Source: Stenotrophomonas maltophilia (GTDB lineage Bacteria > Pseudomonadota > Gammaproteobacteria > Xanthomonadales > Xanthomonadaceae). From it: a DNA stretch of 64,000 bases. A program made the translations under genes and the position numbers. Shown in pieces: positions 30,456 through 39,727 of the stretch. The notes under the pieces are model-generated. The model was not told the origin of the DNA, did not search any database, and saw only the letters and a program-made list of their open reading frames with translations. The DNA lies in contig DGLB01000060.1 in NCBI GenBank assembly GCA_002387845.1, positions 1 through 64,000 on the forward strand. The letters run 5' to 3'. Position 1 is the first letter of the stretch. Each line of letters opens with the position of its first letter.

Positions 30456-31231
30456 GCGCCTGGCCCGGCCGTCTTGCGGGTACGCTGCCACAGCCACATC
30501 GCCGGCCCGGACAGGGCATACACGATGCCCACCGCGAACAGCACGCGCGGCAGGTCGATGACCATGATGGCAATCACGATCGGCAGCACCGCCAGCGCCA
30601 CGAACGGCACCCGGTCGGCGCGCGGCCCTTTCTCACCGCTGCCTTTGAAGCTCCAGAACCGGATCCGGCTGACCATCAGCAAGGCCGCCACCAGGGTCAC
30701 GCCCAGCGCCACGTAGCGCAGTTCGTTGCCGTCCCAGCCCAGGTTGCCGTCAGCAAAGGCCCAGACAAAGGACATCATCAGCCCGGCGGCCGCCGGGCTG
30801 GCCAGGCCGATGAACCAGCGCTTGTCGACCACCGTGACCTGGGTGTTGAAACGGGCCAGCCGCAGCGCCGCGCAGGCGGCGTACAGGAACGCCACCGCCC
30901 AGCCCACCCGGCCCAGCACCGGGTCGTCGAATTTCAGCCACGACAGCGACCAGTGGTACATCACCAGCGCCGGGGCCATGCCGAAGCTGACCAGGTCGGC
31001 CAGCGAGTCGTACTGCACGCCGAATTCGCTGCTGGTGCCGGTCAGGCGCGCCACGCGGCCATCCAGGCCGTCCATGATCGCGGCCACGAACACCGCGATG
31101 GCGGCATTGACGAAATCGCCATTGGCCGCGGCGATGATCGCGTAGAACCCGGCAAACAGGCCGGCGGTGGTGAACAGGTTGGGCAGCAGGTAGATGCTGC
31201 GCGAGCGCGGCGGGGGTTTCATCTGATCCAT
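30452..31231 (-). CDS. pssA: CDP-diacylglycerol-serine O-phosphatidyltransferase
   Basis: Makes phosphatidylserine, precursor of phosphatidylethanolamine, at the inner membrane. 259 aa from ATG 31231 (another ATG at 31222). The CDP-alcohol phosphotransferase signature is complete: D-G-x2-A-R ... G-x3-D-x3-D, starting DGLDGRVARL and ending QYDSLADLV. About eight hydrophobic helices are present. This is the integral membrane type II enzyme, unlike the E. coli peripheral PssA. It is first in a coupled pssA / psi-like / rimI run. Confidence 0.94.
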   Translation of the reverse strand: MDQMKPPPRSRSIYLLPNLFTTAGLFAGFYAIIAAANGDFVNAAIAVFVAAIMDGLDGRVARLTGTSSEFGVQYDSLADLVSFGMAPALVMYHWSLSWLKFDDPVLGRVGWAVAFLYAACAALRLARFNTQVTVVDKRWFIGLASPAAAGLMMSFVWAFADGNLGWDGNELRYVALGVTLVAALLMVSRIRFWSFKGSGEKGPRADRVPFVALAVLPIVIAIMVIDLPRVLFAVGIVYALSGPAMWLWQRTRKTAGPGA

Positions 31232-31381
31232 GCCGGCCAGTTTAGTGGCTGCCGCCGGGTTTGGGGCGTTTGCCGGACGACCGCTGCCACCCCTGCCCGC
31301 CCCGCCTGTCGCCACCGCGCTTGCCAGCCCCGGCCTGGAATGCTGCAATCGCGGCCCTGACCCTGAGTAACTGGAGTTGCC

Positions 31382-31759
31382 ATGCGTGTCCTGCCCCTGT
31401 TGTGCTGCCTGCTGCTTGCCAGCGCCTCGGCCAGCGCCCAGAACGTGTACAAGTGGAAGGACGCCAACGGCGTGACCCAGTACTCGGAAAAGCCGCCGGC
31501 CAACCAGAAGGCCGAACAGCGCCGGATCACCACCCGCGACCCGGTCAACACCGGCACGCCCAAGGCCGACGCCGCGGCCGAATCGGCCGACTGCACCCAG
31601 AGCCGCAAGAACCTGGCCCTGCTCAATGGCCAGGGCGAGGTCATGTACGACACCAACGGCGACGGCAAGCCGGACACCCCGCTCAGCGCTGAACAGCGCA
31701 AGGCCCAGAAGAGCATGGCCGAGTCCGGCATCCAGGCGTACTGCCCGCCCGCGGCGTAA
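31382..31759 (+). CDS. DUF4124 domain periplasmic protein
   Basis: 125 aa with a Sec signal peptide (MRVLPLLCCLLLASASASA, cut before QNVYKW). The DUF4124 core VYKWKDANGVTQYSEKPP follows directly. The remainder is polar, with two Cys (C72 region, C121) that could pair. The function of the domain is unknown. It sits between divergent pssA and proS, which is 81 bp downstream on the same strand. Confidence 0.88.
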   Translation: MRVLPLLCCLLLASASASAQNVYKWKDANGVTQYSEKPPANQKAEQRRITTRDPVNTGTPKADAAAESADCTQSRKNLALLNGQGEVMYDTNGDGKPDTPLSAEQRKAQKSMAESGIQAYCPPAA

Positions 31760-31840
31760 GGTTCCACGGCAGCTGGGCCGTTGGCCGCCTGCCCGCCGGG
31801 CTGGCAGAATATCGGTTTCCGCCGTTCAGCGAAGCCGACG

Positions 31841-33532
31841 ATGCGCCTCTCCCAGTTCCACCTGCACACCACCAAGGAAACCCCCAGCGACGCGGAGCTG
31901 ACCAGCCACCGCCTGATGCTGCGCGCGGGCATGATCCGCAAGCTGGCCTCGGGGCTGTACACCTGGTCGCCGCTGGGCCTGCGCGTGCTGCGCAAGGTCG
32001 AACGCATCGTGCGCGAGGAAATGGAGCGCGCCGGTGCCGTGGAATTCCAGGTGCCGACCATCCAGCCCAAGGAACTGTGGGAAGCCACCGGGCGCTGGGA
32101 AAAGTTCGGCCCGCAGTTGCTGAAAATCAAGGACCGCAAGGAGCAGGTGTTCTGCTACAGCCCCACCGCTGAAGAGGCCGCGGCCGACTTCGCGCGCCAG
32201 GAGCTGTCCAGCTACAAGCAGCTGCCGGTCAACTTCTTCCAGATTCAAACCAAGTTCCGCGACGAGATCCGTCCGCGCTTCGGTGTGATGCGTGCGCGCG
32301 AGTTCCTGATGAAGGACGCTTACTCGTTCCACCTGGACGATGAAAGCCTGGTAGCGGAATACGAGAACATGAAGCGCGCCTATGCGCGCGTGTTCACCCG
32401 CCTGGGCCTGGACTTCCGCATGGTGCAGGCCGATTCCGGCGCGATCGGCGGCGATGCCTCGCAGGAATTCCACGTGATCGCCGATTCCGGCGAAGACGCG
32501 CTGGTGTTCTCCACCGGCTCCGACTATGCCGCGAACATGGAAGCGGCCGTGGCGGCCGAGCCGGCGGCACGCGCTGCCGCCAGCGAAGCCCTGCGCAAGG
32601 TGGAAACCCCCACCCAGAAAACCTGCGAAGCCGTCGCCGAGCTGTTGGGCCTGGCCCTGGCGCGCACGGTGAAGTCGGTGGCGATCATGAGCGAGGCCGG
32701 CTTCGTGCTGGCGCTGGTTCGTGGCGACCATGAGGTCAATGAAATCAAGCTGGCGAAGGTGGACGGCCTGCAGGGCTACCGCATGGCCGGCGAAGCCGAG
32801 ATCCAGGCCCACCTGGGCAGCGAGCCCGGCTTCCTGGGGCCGCTCAATCCGGCCCAGCCGATCCGCATCATTGCCGACCGCGAGGTCGCCGCGCTGGCCG
32901 ACTTCGTGGTGGGTGCCAATGAAGCGGGCTTCCACCTTGCCGGCGTCAACTGGGGCCGCGATCTGCCGGAACCGGAAGTGGTCGACATCCGTAACGTCAA
33001 GGAAGGCGACCGCGCGGCCGACGGCGGTGAGCTGAAGATCGCACGCGGCATCGAAGTGGGCCACGTGTTCCAGCTCGGCCGTCAGTATGCCCAGGCGTTG
33101 AATGCCACCGTGCTGGACGAAAACGGCAAGGCCGCAGTGATGGCGATGGGCTGCTACGGCATTGGTATTTCCCGCATCGTGGCTGCCGCCATCGAACAGA
33201 ACCACGACGACGCCGGCATCGTCTGGCCCGACGCGATGGCTCCGTGGCAGGTGGTGGTGTGTGTCATCAATCCGAAACAGGACGAAAGCGTCAGTGCCGC
33301 CGCCGCTGAACTGCTGGCCGAACTGCAGGCCGCCGGATTGGATGCCGCACTGGACGACCGCGGCCTGCGCCCGGGCGCGATGTTTGCCGACATGGAACTG
33401 ATCGGCATTCCGCACCGGGTGGTGGTGTCCGAACGCGGCCTGGCCGCCGGCACGTTCGAGTACCGCGCCCGCTCGGCCAGCGAGGCCGAAAGCCTCGACC
33501 GGGGCGCGCTGCTGGCAAAACTGTCGAAGTGA
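31841..33532 (+). CDS. proS: Prolyl-tRNA synthetase (bacterial, with editing domain)
   Basis: Charges tRNA-Pro. 563 aa from ATG 31841 (MRLSQFHLHTTKETP). Class II motifs: motif 1 region GLRVLRKVERIVREEM, motif 2 FRDEIRPRFGVMRAREFLMKD-type segment and motif 3 GCYGIGISRIVAA. The insertion domain (about residues 225-400) that hydrolyses Ala-tRNA-Pro is present. The C-terminal anticodon-binding domain ends EAESLDRGALLAKL. A strong terminator follows at once. Confidence 0.97.
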   Translation: MRLSQFHLHTTKETPSDAELTSHRLMLRAGMIRKLASGLYTWSPLGLRVLRKVERIVREEMERAGAVEFQVPTIQPKELWEATGRWEKFGPQLLKIKDRKEQVFCYSPTAEEAAADFARQELSSYKQLPVNFFQIQTKFRDEIRPRFGVMRAREFLMKDAYSFHLDDESLVAEYENMKRAYARVFTRLGLDFRMVQADSGAIGGDASQEFHVIADSGEDALVFSTGSDYAANMEAAVAAEPAARAAASEALRKVETPTQKTCEAVAELLGLALARTVKSVAIMSEAGFVLALVRGDHEVNEIKLAKVDGLQGYRMAGEAEIQAHLGSEPGFLGPLNPAQPIRIIADREVAALADFVVGANEAGFHLAGVNWGRDLPEPEVVDIRNVKEGDRAADGGELKIARGIEVGHVFQLGRQYAQALNATVLDENGKAAVMAMGCYGIGISRIVAAAIEQNHDDAGIVWPDAMAPWQVVVCVINPKQDESVSAAAAELLAELQAAGLDAALDDRGLRPGAMFADMELIGIPHRVVVSERGLAAGTFEYRARSASEAESLDRGALLAKLSK

Positions 33533-33539
33533 TCACAAA

Positions 33540-33564
33540 GCCGGGGCACCACCCCGGCTTTTTT
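33540..33564 (+). terminator. Rho-independent terminator of proS
   Basis: GCCGGGG-CACCA-CCCCGGC stem (7 bp) followed by six T. Confidence 0.93.
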
Positions 33565-33685
33565 CATTATCCCGCCAGAATGGGTAATACCCCTTACTGT
33601 GCACGATTCAAATGAGAATGTATCCTCAGGACTCGCCACGGACCGGCGGCCCCCGTCCTTCGTTTGAATTCCGGAGTAGTAGTTG

Positions 33686-34060
33686 ATGAGTATTGACCTG
33701 AGTGGGTTGTCCGCAAAAGAGCTGGGCACCCTGATCAAGAATGCAAAGAAACGCCAGACTGTTGTTGCCAAGCGTCCCGCCATCACCAAGGTACGCGCGC
33801 AGTTGAACAAACTGCTCAAGAGCAGCGGCTACACCGTTGAAGAAGTGTTCGGCACTGAAGCACCGGCCCGCGGCCGCGTCGCAAAAGCCGCCAAAGCCCC
33901 CGCAAAAAAGGCCGTGCGCAAGCTCGGCAAGGTGGCCCCGAAGTACCGTAATCCGGCCAATCCGAAGGAAACCTGGACCGGTCGTGGCAAGCAGCCGCGC
34001 TGGCTGGCTGCCCACACCACCAAGGGCAAGAAGCTGGAAGACTTCCTGATCAAGAAGTAA
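33686..34060 (+). CDS. H-NS-like histone family DNA-binding protein
   Basis: 124 aa from ATG 33686, with CGGAG 9 nt upstream. The N-terminal helix (SAKELGTLIKNAKKRQTVV) would dimerise. The middle is a Lys/Ala-rich linker (AKAAKAPAKKAVRK). The C-terminal DNA-binding motif is YRNPANPKETWTGRGKQPRW, the H-NS/BpH3 core. Such proteins bind AT-rich or acquired DNA and silence it; xanthomonad versions regulate virulence. It is monocistronic, with its own terminator. Its targets cannot be told from the sequence. Confidence 0.92.
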   Translation: MSIDLSGLSAKELGTLIKNAKKRQTVVAKRPAITKVRAQLNKLLKSSGYTVEEVFGTEAPARGRVAKAAKAPAKKAVRKLGKVAPKYRNPANPKETWTGRGKQPRWLAAHTTKGKKLEDFLIKK

Positions 34061-34088
34061 GCGTGATCAAGGAAACACCTGTGTAAGA

Positions 34089-34114
34089 ACGCCGGCTGGA
34101 AAGCCGGCGTTTTT
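34089..34114 (+). terminator. Rho-independent terminator of the H-NS-like gene
   Basis: ACGCCGGCT-GGAA-AGCCGGCGT (9 bp, stable tetraloop) followed by TTTTTGTTT. Confidence 0.95.
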
Positions 34115-34162
34115 GTTTGCGTCGTGACCCGCCATGCGCGTCAAACGCAAAATTACAGAAAC

Positions 34163-35422
34163 TCACAGATTCTTGCGCGCGGGTATCAGCAGGTTTCCGA
34201 ACAACAACCCCGCCACCAGCGCCATCACGACATTCAACACCGTCATCAATACCAACTGCCCGGCACTGACGTCCTGCTGCTGCACCAGGGTCAGCACCCC
34301 ACGCAGACTGGTACTGCCGGGCACCAGCATGATGATGCCCGGCAGGCGGATGATCGCCCCGGGCCGCTGCACCAGCCGGCCGAACAGATTGCCCGCACCG
34401 GTCATCACCATGGCGGACAGGAAAATGCCGGCCGGCAGTCCCCACGCCTGCCCGGCGAATTTTGAAATGGCATAGCCGGCAATCGAGGCCGCAATCACCC
34501 ACGGATAATCGCGGCGGTTGGCCTTGAACAGCATCGCGAACGCAAAGGCCGCCAGCAGCAGCGCCGCCCATTCCACCCAATCGGACTGTGGGCGCGACGC
34601 ACGCACCAGCGGGTCCAGCCCGATGATCCCCGACAATGTCACCGCGATCACCGCGCCCACCGTCAGCTTCAGAATGGTGGTCACCGCACCGGCAAACCGC
34701 GCCGTGCCCGATACCCAGTGCTGGCTGGCCAGCTCGTTGACCGCATTGGTCAGCGACATGCCCGGCAGCATCACCACCAGCGAGGCGATGATGACGGTAT
34801 TGAGGTTGAGCGGACCAATGAAGGACGCCACCAGCGCCGCCACCGTGCCCGCCAGCAGCGCCGCCAGCGCTTCGCTGGCCTCGCGCGTGGCCGGGCGTCT
34901 GTCGGTGAGCAGCGACATCAGCCCGATCAACAGGCCGATCACCCCGGCCGTGGCGATGTCCAGCCACGGCAGTTTCCACAAGCCCGCAACGCCTGCCGCG
35001 CCCAGGCTGTAGGACAGCATCATGCGGATCTTGCCGGCGCGGCCGGGATCCTTGTCCAACTGGCGCAGCGCGGTGTGCCCCTGGGCAATGCTCATGGTGC
35101 CGTTGGCCACCGAATCGGCGATGCGGTCGGCGATGCTGAGCTTGTGCAGATCATTCTCGCCCGGTGCCAGGCGGATCACCCGGGTGATGTCCGACGAACC
35201 AATCGCCTTGGTCGGGTCGCTGAAGCTGAGGATCAAGCCGGTCGGGTTCGACCACGGCTCGCAGTCCAGGTCCAGCTGCTGCGACAGCGCCACCACCGCC
35301 GCTTCCAGGCGCTGTGCGGTGGTGCCATAGCTGTGCAGGCGCCCGGCAATTTCGGAAACGAAGGCCACCCGCTGTGCGTAGGTGGCGGGTGGGGTGGCAA
35401 TGGCGGGTGCGTCGGCAGACAT
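34163..35422 (-). CDS. ThrE-type threonine/serine exporter family protein
   Basis: 419 aa from ATG 35422. The N-terminal ThrE domain has YGTTAQRLEAAV and NPTGLILSFSD-type sequence and a helical region. About ten hydrophobic helices follow, covering both the ThrE (DUF1212) and the small ThrE_2 (DUF3815) halves, here in one chain. By family it exports Thr/Ser using proton motive force; the substrate here is inferred. It diverges from the Mla operon, with 105 bp between starts. Confidence 0.85.
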   Translation of the reverse strand: MSADAPAIATPPATYAQRVAFVSEIAGRLHSYGTTAQRLEAAVVALSQQLDLDCEPWSNPTGLILSFSDPTKAIGSSDITRVIRLAPGENDLHKLSIADRIADSVANGTMSIAQGHTALRQLDKDPGRAGKIRMMLSYSLGAAGVAGLWKLPWLDIATAGVIGLLIGLMSLLTDRRPATREASEALAALLAGTVAALVASFIGPLNLNTVIIASLVVMLPGMSLTNAVNELASQHWVSGTARFAGAVTTILKLTVGAVIAVTLSGIIGLDPLVRASRPQSDWVEWAALLLAAFAFAMLFKANRRDYPWVIAASIAGYAISKFAGQAWGLPAGIFLSAMVMTGAGNLFGRLVQRPGAIIRLPGIIMLVPGSTSLRGVLTLVQQQDVSAGQLVLMTVLNVVMALVAGLLFGNLLIPARKNL

Positions 35423-35527
35423 GCGCCGTAGTATTACCCGAAGCGGAGCCCGGCTGAACCATGCCGTCATGCCTTGCACACACTTGGCCTGCACGCAGAC
35501 AGGTTATGCTGGATGCAGGACGCCCCG

Positions 35528-36640
35528 ATGACGCCAAACCAACCTCCCCGACTCGAACAGGATCCACAGGACCCCGGGCTTATCCGGCTGTCCGGCCAGT
35601 GGACATTGCGCACCGCGCTGGACGCGGCCGAAGCGCTGCGTGGCGTGCCCGAACAGGTGACCGGCATTGACGCCAACGGCATCACCCAGCTCGACTCGGC
35701 GGGCGTGCTGCAGGTGCTGCGCGTGGCCCACCGCGCCAACCTGGGCGAAGACGCCCTGCAGTTCCGCGCCGAGCACCAGGCACTGGTCTGCACCATCGAG
35801 GAAGTGGCCGACGACCGGCCCAAGCCCAAACGTGACTTCGGCGTGCTGGCCGCGCTGGAGCGCCTGGGCCGCAGCATGCACGGCGTGGGCCAGAACATCA
35901 TCGCCCTGGCCAGCTTCCTCGGCGAAAACCTGGTCAAGGCCGGCCGCCTGCTGCGCCAGCCGCGCCGCCTGCGCCTGACCGCCACCGTGCACCACATGGA
36001 GCAGGTCGGGCTGGACGCGGTGCCGCTGGTGGCGCTGCTGTCCTACCTGGTGGGCGCGGTGATCGCGTTCCTGGGCTCGACCATCCTGCGCGACTTCGGC
36101 GCGGAGATCTACGTGGTGGAACTGGTCAGCATCGCCTTCCTGCGCGAGTTCGCCGTGTTGCTGACGGCCATCGTGCTGGCCGGCCGCACCGCCAGCGCGT
36201 TCACCGCGCAGATCGGCTCGATGAAGGCACGCGAGGAGATCGACGCGATCAAGACGCTGGGGCTGGATCCGGTGGATCTGCTGGTGCTGCCGCGGCTGAT
36301 CGCGTTGATGATCACCCTGCCGCTGCTGACCTTCGTGGCGATGGTCGCCGGCCTGGCCGGCGGCGTCACCGTCGGTGCCTTCGATCTGGATATTCCCCCG
36401 CAGATGTACCTGGCCCGCCTGCACGACACCATCGAAGTGCGCCACATGCTGGTGGGCCTGGCCAAGGCCCCGGTGTTTGCCGCGGTGATCGGCCTGATCG
36501 GCTGCCTGGAAGGGCTGAAGGTGGAAGGCACCGCGCAGTCGGTGGGCGAGCGCACCACCTCCAGCGTGGTGCAGACCATCTCGCTGGTGATCATCATCGA
36601 CGCGTTCGCCGCGTTGTGGTTCATGCACATGGATTGGTGA
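35528..36640 (+). CDS. mlaE: MlaE-family permease with fused N-terminal STAS-like domain
   Basis: Permease of a phospholipid ABC transporter linking inner membrane and MCE protein. Residues 1-95 resemble the STAS/MlaB fold (LIRLSGQWTLRTALDAAEAL, ITQLDSAGVLQVLR), which is a separate protein in E. coli. Residues 115-370 are the MlaE permease with the conserved REFAVLLTAIVLAGRTASAF and EEIDAIKTLGLDP segments. 370 aa from ATG 35528 (AGGA 8 nt upstream); ATG 35513 is an alternative. The stop overlaps the next start by TGATG. First gene of a four-gene operon. Confidence 0.9.
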   Translation: MTPNQPPRLEQDPQDPGLIRLSGQWTLRTALDAAEALRGVPEQVTGIDANGITQLDSAGVLQVLRVAHRANLGEDALQFRAEHQALVCTIEEVADDRPKPKRDFGVLAALERLGRSMHGVGQNIIALASFLGENLVKAGRLLRQPRRLRLTATVHHMEQVGLDAVPLVALLSYLVGAVIAFLGSTILRDFGAEIYVVELVSIAFLREFAVLLTAIVLAGRTASAFTAQIGSMKAREEIDAIKTLGLDPVDLLVLPRLIALMITLPLLTFVAMVAGLAGGVTVGAFDLDIPPQMYLARLHDTIEVRHMLVGLAKAPVFAAVIGLIGCLEGLKVEGTAQSVGERTTSSVVQTISLVIIIDAFAALWFMHMDW

Positions 36641-37464
36641 TGAGTACTGACCCCGCCCTGATCGAAACCGACCACATTGACCGCCTGCAGGATTCCGACG
36701 GGCTGGCGATCCGCGTGCGCGGGCTGACCAACCGTTTCGGCAGCCAGACCGTGCATGACAACCTGGACCTGGACGTACGCCGCGGTGAGATCCTCGGCGT
36801 GGTCGGCGGTTCCGGTACCGGCAAGTCGGTGCTGATGCGCAGCATTCTCGGCCTGCGCCATCCCGACGCCGGGCAGATTGAAGTGCTGGGCGTGGATGCG
36901 CGCTCTGAGAAGCCGGACGATCGCCTTCACATCGAACGCAACACCGGCGTGCTGTTCCAGGACGGCGCGCTGTTCTCGTCGCTGACCGTGGGCGAGAACG
37001 TGCAGGTGCCGCTGAAGGAACACCACCGCGAGCTGCCCGAGCGCTGGCACTACGAGCTGGCGCTGCTGAAGGTGAAACTGGCCGGCCTGCCGGCCGATGC
37101 GATCAACAAGCTGCCCTCGCAGCTGTCCGGCGGCATGCGCAAGCGCGCCGGCCTGGCCCGCGCCCTGGCACTGGACCCGCCGCTGCTGTTCCTGGACGAG
37201 CCCACCGCCGGGCTGGATCCGATTGGCGCGGCCGCCTTCGACCGCCTGATCAAGACCCTGCAGGAAGCGCTGGGGCTGACCGTCATGTTGATCACGCATG
37301 ACCTGGACACCCTCTACGCGATCTGCGACCGCGTGGCGGTTCTGGCCGACAAGCAGGTGATTGCCAATGCCCCGCTGCACGAGATTGAACAACTGGAGCA
37401 CCCGTGGATCCAGGAGTACTTCCACGGCCCCCGTGCACGCGCTGCCCGCGCGGCCAAAGAGTGA
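36640..37464 (+). CDS. mlaF: Phospholipid ABC transporter ATPase (MlaF-type)
   Basis: Powers the MlaE permease. 274 aa. Walker A GGSGTGKS (56-63), signature LSGGMRKR, Walker B LLFLDEPTAGLDP and H-loop LITHD are all intact. The extra N-terminal 20 residues are acidic. The start overlaps the mlaE stop by one base; mlaD follows after 7 bp. Confidence 0.95.
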   Translation: MSTDPALIETDHIDRLQDSDGLAIRVRGLTNRFGSQTVHDNLDLDVRRGEILGVVGGSGTGKSVLMRSILGLRHPDAGQIEVLGVDARSEKPDDRLHIERNTGVLFQDGALFSSLTVGENVQVPLKEHHRELPERWHYELALLKVKLAGLPADAINKLPSQLSGGMRKRAGLARALALDPPLLFLDEPTAGLDPIGAAAFDRLIKTLQEALGLTVMLITHDLDTLYAICDRVAVLADKQVIANAPLHEIEQLEHPWIQEYFHGPRARAARAAKE

Positions 37465-37471
37465 GTAACCC

Positions 37472-38398
37472 ATGGAAACCAAAGCCAACTACGTACTGAT
37501 CGGCGCGTTCACCCTGATCGTGGGGCTGGCCCTGCTGGCCTTCGGGCTGTGGGCGGCCAAGTATTCCTCCGACCGCACCTGGACCGAGTACCGCGTGGTG
37601 TTCCGCGAGGCCGTAACCGGTCTTTCGGTGGGCAGCCCGGTGCAGTACAACGGCATCGCGGTCGGCTCGATCACCGAACTCAACCTGGTGCCGGATGACC
37701 CGCGCCAGGTGGTGGCGCGCATCCGCCTGAACTCCAACACCCCGATCAAGACCGACACCCGCGCCAAGCTGGCCATCACCAGCCTGACCGGTCCGTCGAT
37801 CATCCAGCTCACCGGCGGCACCCCGCAGGCGCAGGCACTGACCGCGGTGAACAAGGACCCGGCCCCGATCATTCCGACCACGCCGTCGGCGCTGCAGAAC
37901 ATCACCGACGTGGCCAACCGCATCGTCGAGCGCATGGACCAGATATTGAGCGACCGAAACGTGGCCGCGATCAATTCGACCCTGGCCAACCTGGAAACGA
38001 TCAGCGGTGGCCTGGCCGACCGCGACCAGGGCACCCAGGCGCTGCTGCTGAGCGCCCGTGACGCCGCGCGCAGTCTGGACCAGACCCTGAAGACCACCAA
38101 CGGGACCATCCAGCGCCTGGACACCAACCTGGTACAGCAGCTGCCGCCGATCCTCGACAAGCTGGAAACCACGCTGACCAAGCTGGATTCGGCCGCCGGC
38201 AATGCCGATTCAATCCTGGGCGAGAACCGCGCGGCCATCAACAGCTTCGCCAATGACGGCCTGGGCCAGCTGGGCCCGACCCTGACCGAACTGCGTGGGC
38301 TTATCCGCGACCTGCGCCGGGTCAGCGACCGCCTGGACAACAACCCTGCCCGCTACCTGCTGGGCCGCGACGCGCCGAAGGAGTTTGAACCCAAATGA
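37472..38398 (+). CDS. mlaD: MCE-domain lipid-binding protein (MlaD-type)
   Basis: 308 aa, anchored by one N-terminal helix (YVLIGAFTLIVGLALLAFGL). The MCE domain covers about residues 40-118 (VTGLSVGSPVQYNGIAVGSI, LTGPSIIQLTGG). The long C-terminal part (120-300) is helical and periplasmic, longer than in the 183-aa E. coli MlaD. It would form a hexameric lipid channel on top of MlaE. The stop overlaps the next gene by ATGA. Confidence 0.93.
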   Translation: METKANYVLIGAFTLIVGLALLAFGLWAAKYSSDRTWTEYRVVFREAVTGLSVGSPVQYNGIAVGSITELNLVPDDPRQVVARIRLNSNTPIKTDTRAKLAITSLTGPSIIQLTGGTPQAQALTAVNKDPAPIIPTTPSALQNITDVANRIVERMDQILSDRNVAAINSTLANLETISGGLADRDQGTQALLLSARDAARSLDQTLKTTNGTIQRLDTNLVQQLPPILDKLETTLTKLDSAAGNADSILGENRAAINSFANDGLGQLGPTLTELRGLIRDLRRVSDRLDNNPARYLLGRDAPKEFEPK

Positions 38399-39069
38399 GC
38401 CACATCCCTCTTCTTCCCGCCCGCCCCTTCCGCCTGCTCACCCCGGTGGCGCTGATTTTCGCGCTGGGGGCCTGTTCGCTGCTGGGCGGCGGCGAACGCA
38501 GCAAGGTCACCATCTATTCGCCGGTGGTACGCATTGAACCCGATGCCGCGTGGCCGAAGGTCGACTGGCAGCTGATCCTGGTCAAGCCGACCGCCGCACG
38601 CGTGGTCGACAGCCCGCGCATCAACGTGCGCCCGGAGCCTTCCGAGCTGCAGGTGTACAAAGGCGTGAGCTGGGCACAGCCGGCCACGGACATGGTCGAC
38701 GACGCACTGGTGCGCGGCTTCGAGGATTCCGGTCGGATTTCCGGCGTGGCACGGGCCACCACCGGCATTCGCGCCGATTACAAGCTGGCGCTGGACGTGC
38801 GGCGGTTTGAAGCCGATTACAACGGCCAGGCCACGCCGAATGCGCTGATCGAGCTCAACGCCAAGCTGATCCATGTGGTCGACCAGCGCGTGGTCGCGGA
38901 TCGCACGTTCCGCCAGGAGCAGCCGGTAGGCAGCACCGACACCGCGCAGGTGGCGCAGGCGATGGAGCAGGCCTTGAAGGCCGTGACGCATGATGTGGTG
39001 GGTTGGACGCTGGTGACGGGGCAGGCGGATGCCCAGAAATCCCCGGTGGTGCCCCCGTTGCGGCGCTGA
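38395..39069 (+). CDS. ABC-type transport auxiliary lipoprotein (PqiC/DUF330-like)
   Basis: 224 aa. The signal peptide ends FALGAC (lipobox Cys27), so it is a lipoprotein, probably of the outer membrane. The ABC_trans_aux fold is suggested by WQLILVKPTAARVVDSPRIN and by DYKLALDVRRFEADY later. It is translationally coupled to mlaD and so likely completes the lipid path. E. coli uses MlaC and MlaA instead; neither is here. Confidence 0.85.
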   Translation: MSHIPLLPARPFRLLTPVALIFALGACSLLGGGERSKVTIYSPVVRIEPDAAWPKVDWQLILVKPTAARVVDSPRINVRPEPSELQVYKGVSWAQPATDMVDDALVRGFEDSGRISGVARATTGIRADYKLALDVRRFEADYNGQATPNALIELNAKLIHVVDQRVVADRTFRQEQPVGSTDTAQVAQAMEQALKAVTHDVVGWTLVTGQADAQKSPVVPPLRR

Positions 39070-39097
39070 CCGATCCGTTGTTCCCGATCGAAGCCAC

Positions 39098-39119
39098 GTA
39101 GAGCCGGGCTTGCCCGGCT
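39098..39119 (+). repeat. SMAG/REP-like palindrome
   Basis: GTAG head followed by AGCCGGGC-TT-GCCCGGCT (8-bp stem), 28 bp after the lipoprotein stop. Same family as the copies at 30151-30275. Confidence 0.8.
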
Positions 39120-39142
39120 GCCGTTCGCACCACACCCAACGA

Positions 39143-39727
39143 TCACGCCCCCCGATTGATCCACCGGAACGTCAAATTGATCCGTTCCCCCATCGCCCGC
39201 GCACTCTTCGGCAACGCATGCTGGTACAACCGCTGCGTCTGCCCCGCCATCACCAGCAGATCCCCATGCCCCAGGGTCACCTCCGCCTTGCGGTTGTGAT
39301 CTTCCCGCCGCCGCAGCGCAAACCGCCGCCCTGCGCCCAAGCTCAATGACGCGATCACCGGCTCCGGCCCCAGCTCCGGCTCGTTGTCGCTGTGCCAGCC
39401 CATGCCGTCATCGCCGTCGCGGTACCGGTTGAGCAGCACGCTGTTGAAGCGCGCGCCACAGAACGTGGCCAGCTGCGCGCACAGCGGCAGCAGTGACGGA
39501 TGCCACGGGTGCGGCACGAAGTCGGTGCCCGAATAGCGGTAGCGCGCCGTCGGGTCGCCCATCCAGCAGCTCAGCCGCGGCGAATCCACCTGGCGGCCGA
39601 ACATGCGGATCTTGTGCACTTCCCACGGCACCTCCTCACGCAGCGTGCGCTGCAGGGCGTCGGCGGCGGGTGCCGCCATCCAGTGGCGGTGCCAATGCAC
39701 GCGGGCGTCGGGAAGGTGGAGGTCCAT
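39143..39727 (-). CDS. Alpha-ketoglutarate-dependent DNA repair dioxygenase (AlkB family)
   Basis: Oxidatively removes N-alkyl lesions from DNA or RNA bases using Fe(II), O2 and 2-oxoglutarate. 194 aa. Iron ligands H112 and D114 are in GWHSDNEPE and H170 in LYQHALPKS; the 2-oxoglutarate Arg pair is R182/R188 in ERINLTFRWI. The lesion-side segment NSVLLNRYRDGDDGMG is typical of the AlkB2/ALKBH2-like branch rather than the E. coli AlkB. Monocistronic; no ada nearby. Confidence 0.92.
   Translation of the reverse strand: MDLHLPDARVHWHRHWMAAPAADALQRTLREEVPWEVHKIRMFGRQVDSPRLSCWMGDPTARYRYSGTDFVPHPWHPSLLPLCAQLATFCGARFNSVLLNRYRDGDDGMGWHSDNEPELGPEPVIASLSLGAGRRFALRRREDHNRKAEVTLGHGDLLVMAGQTQRLYQHALPKSARAMGERINLTFRWINRGA

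Noticed and set aside
33608..33632. AAATGAGAATGTAT as a Fur box upstream of the H-NS-like gene
   Set aside because: Only one half resembles the consensus and the inverted repeat is missing.
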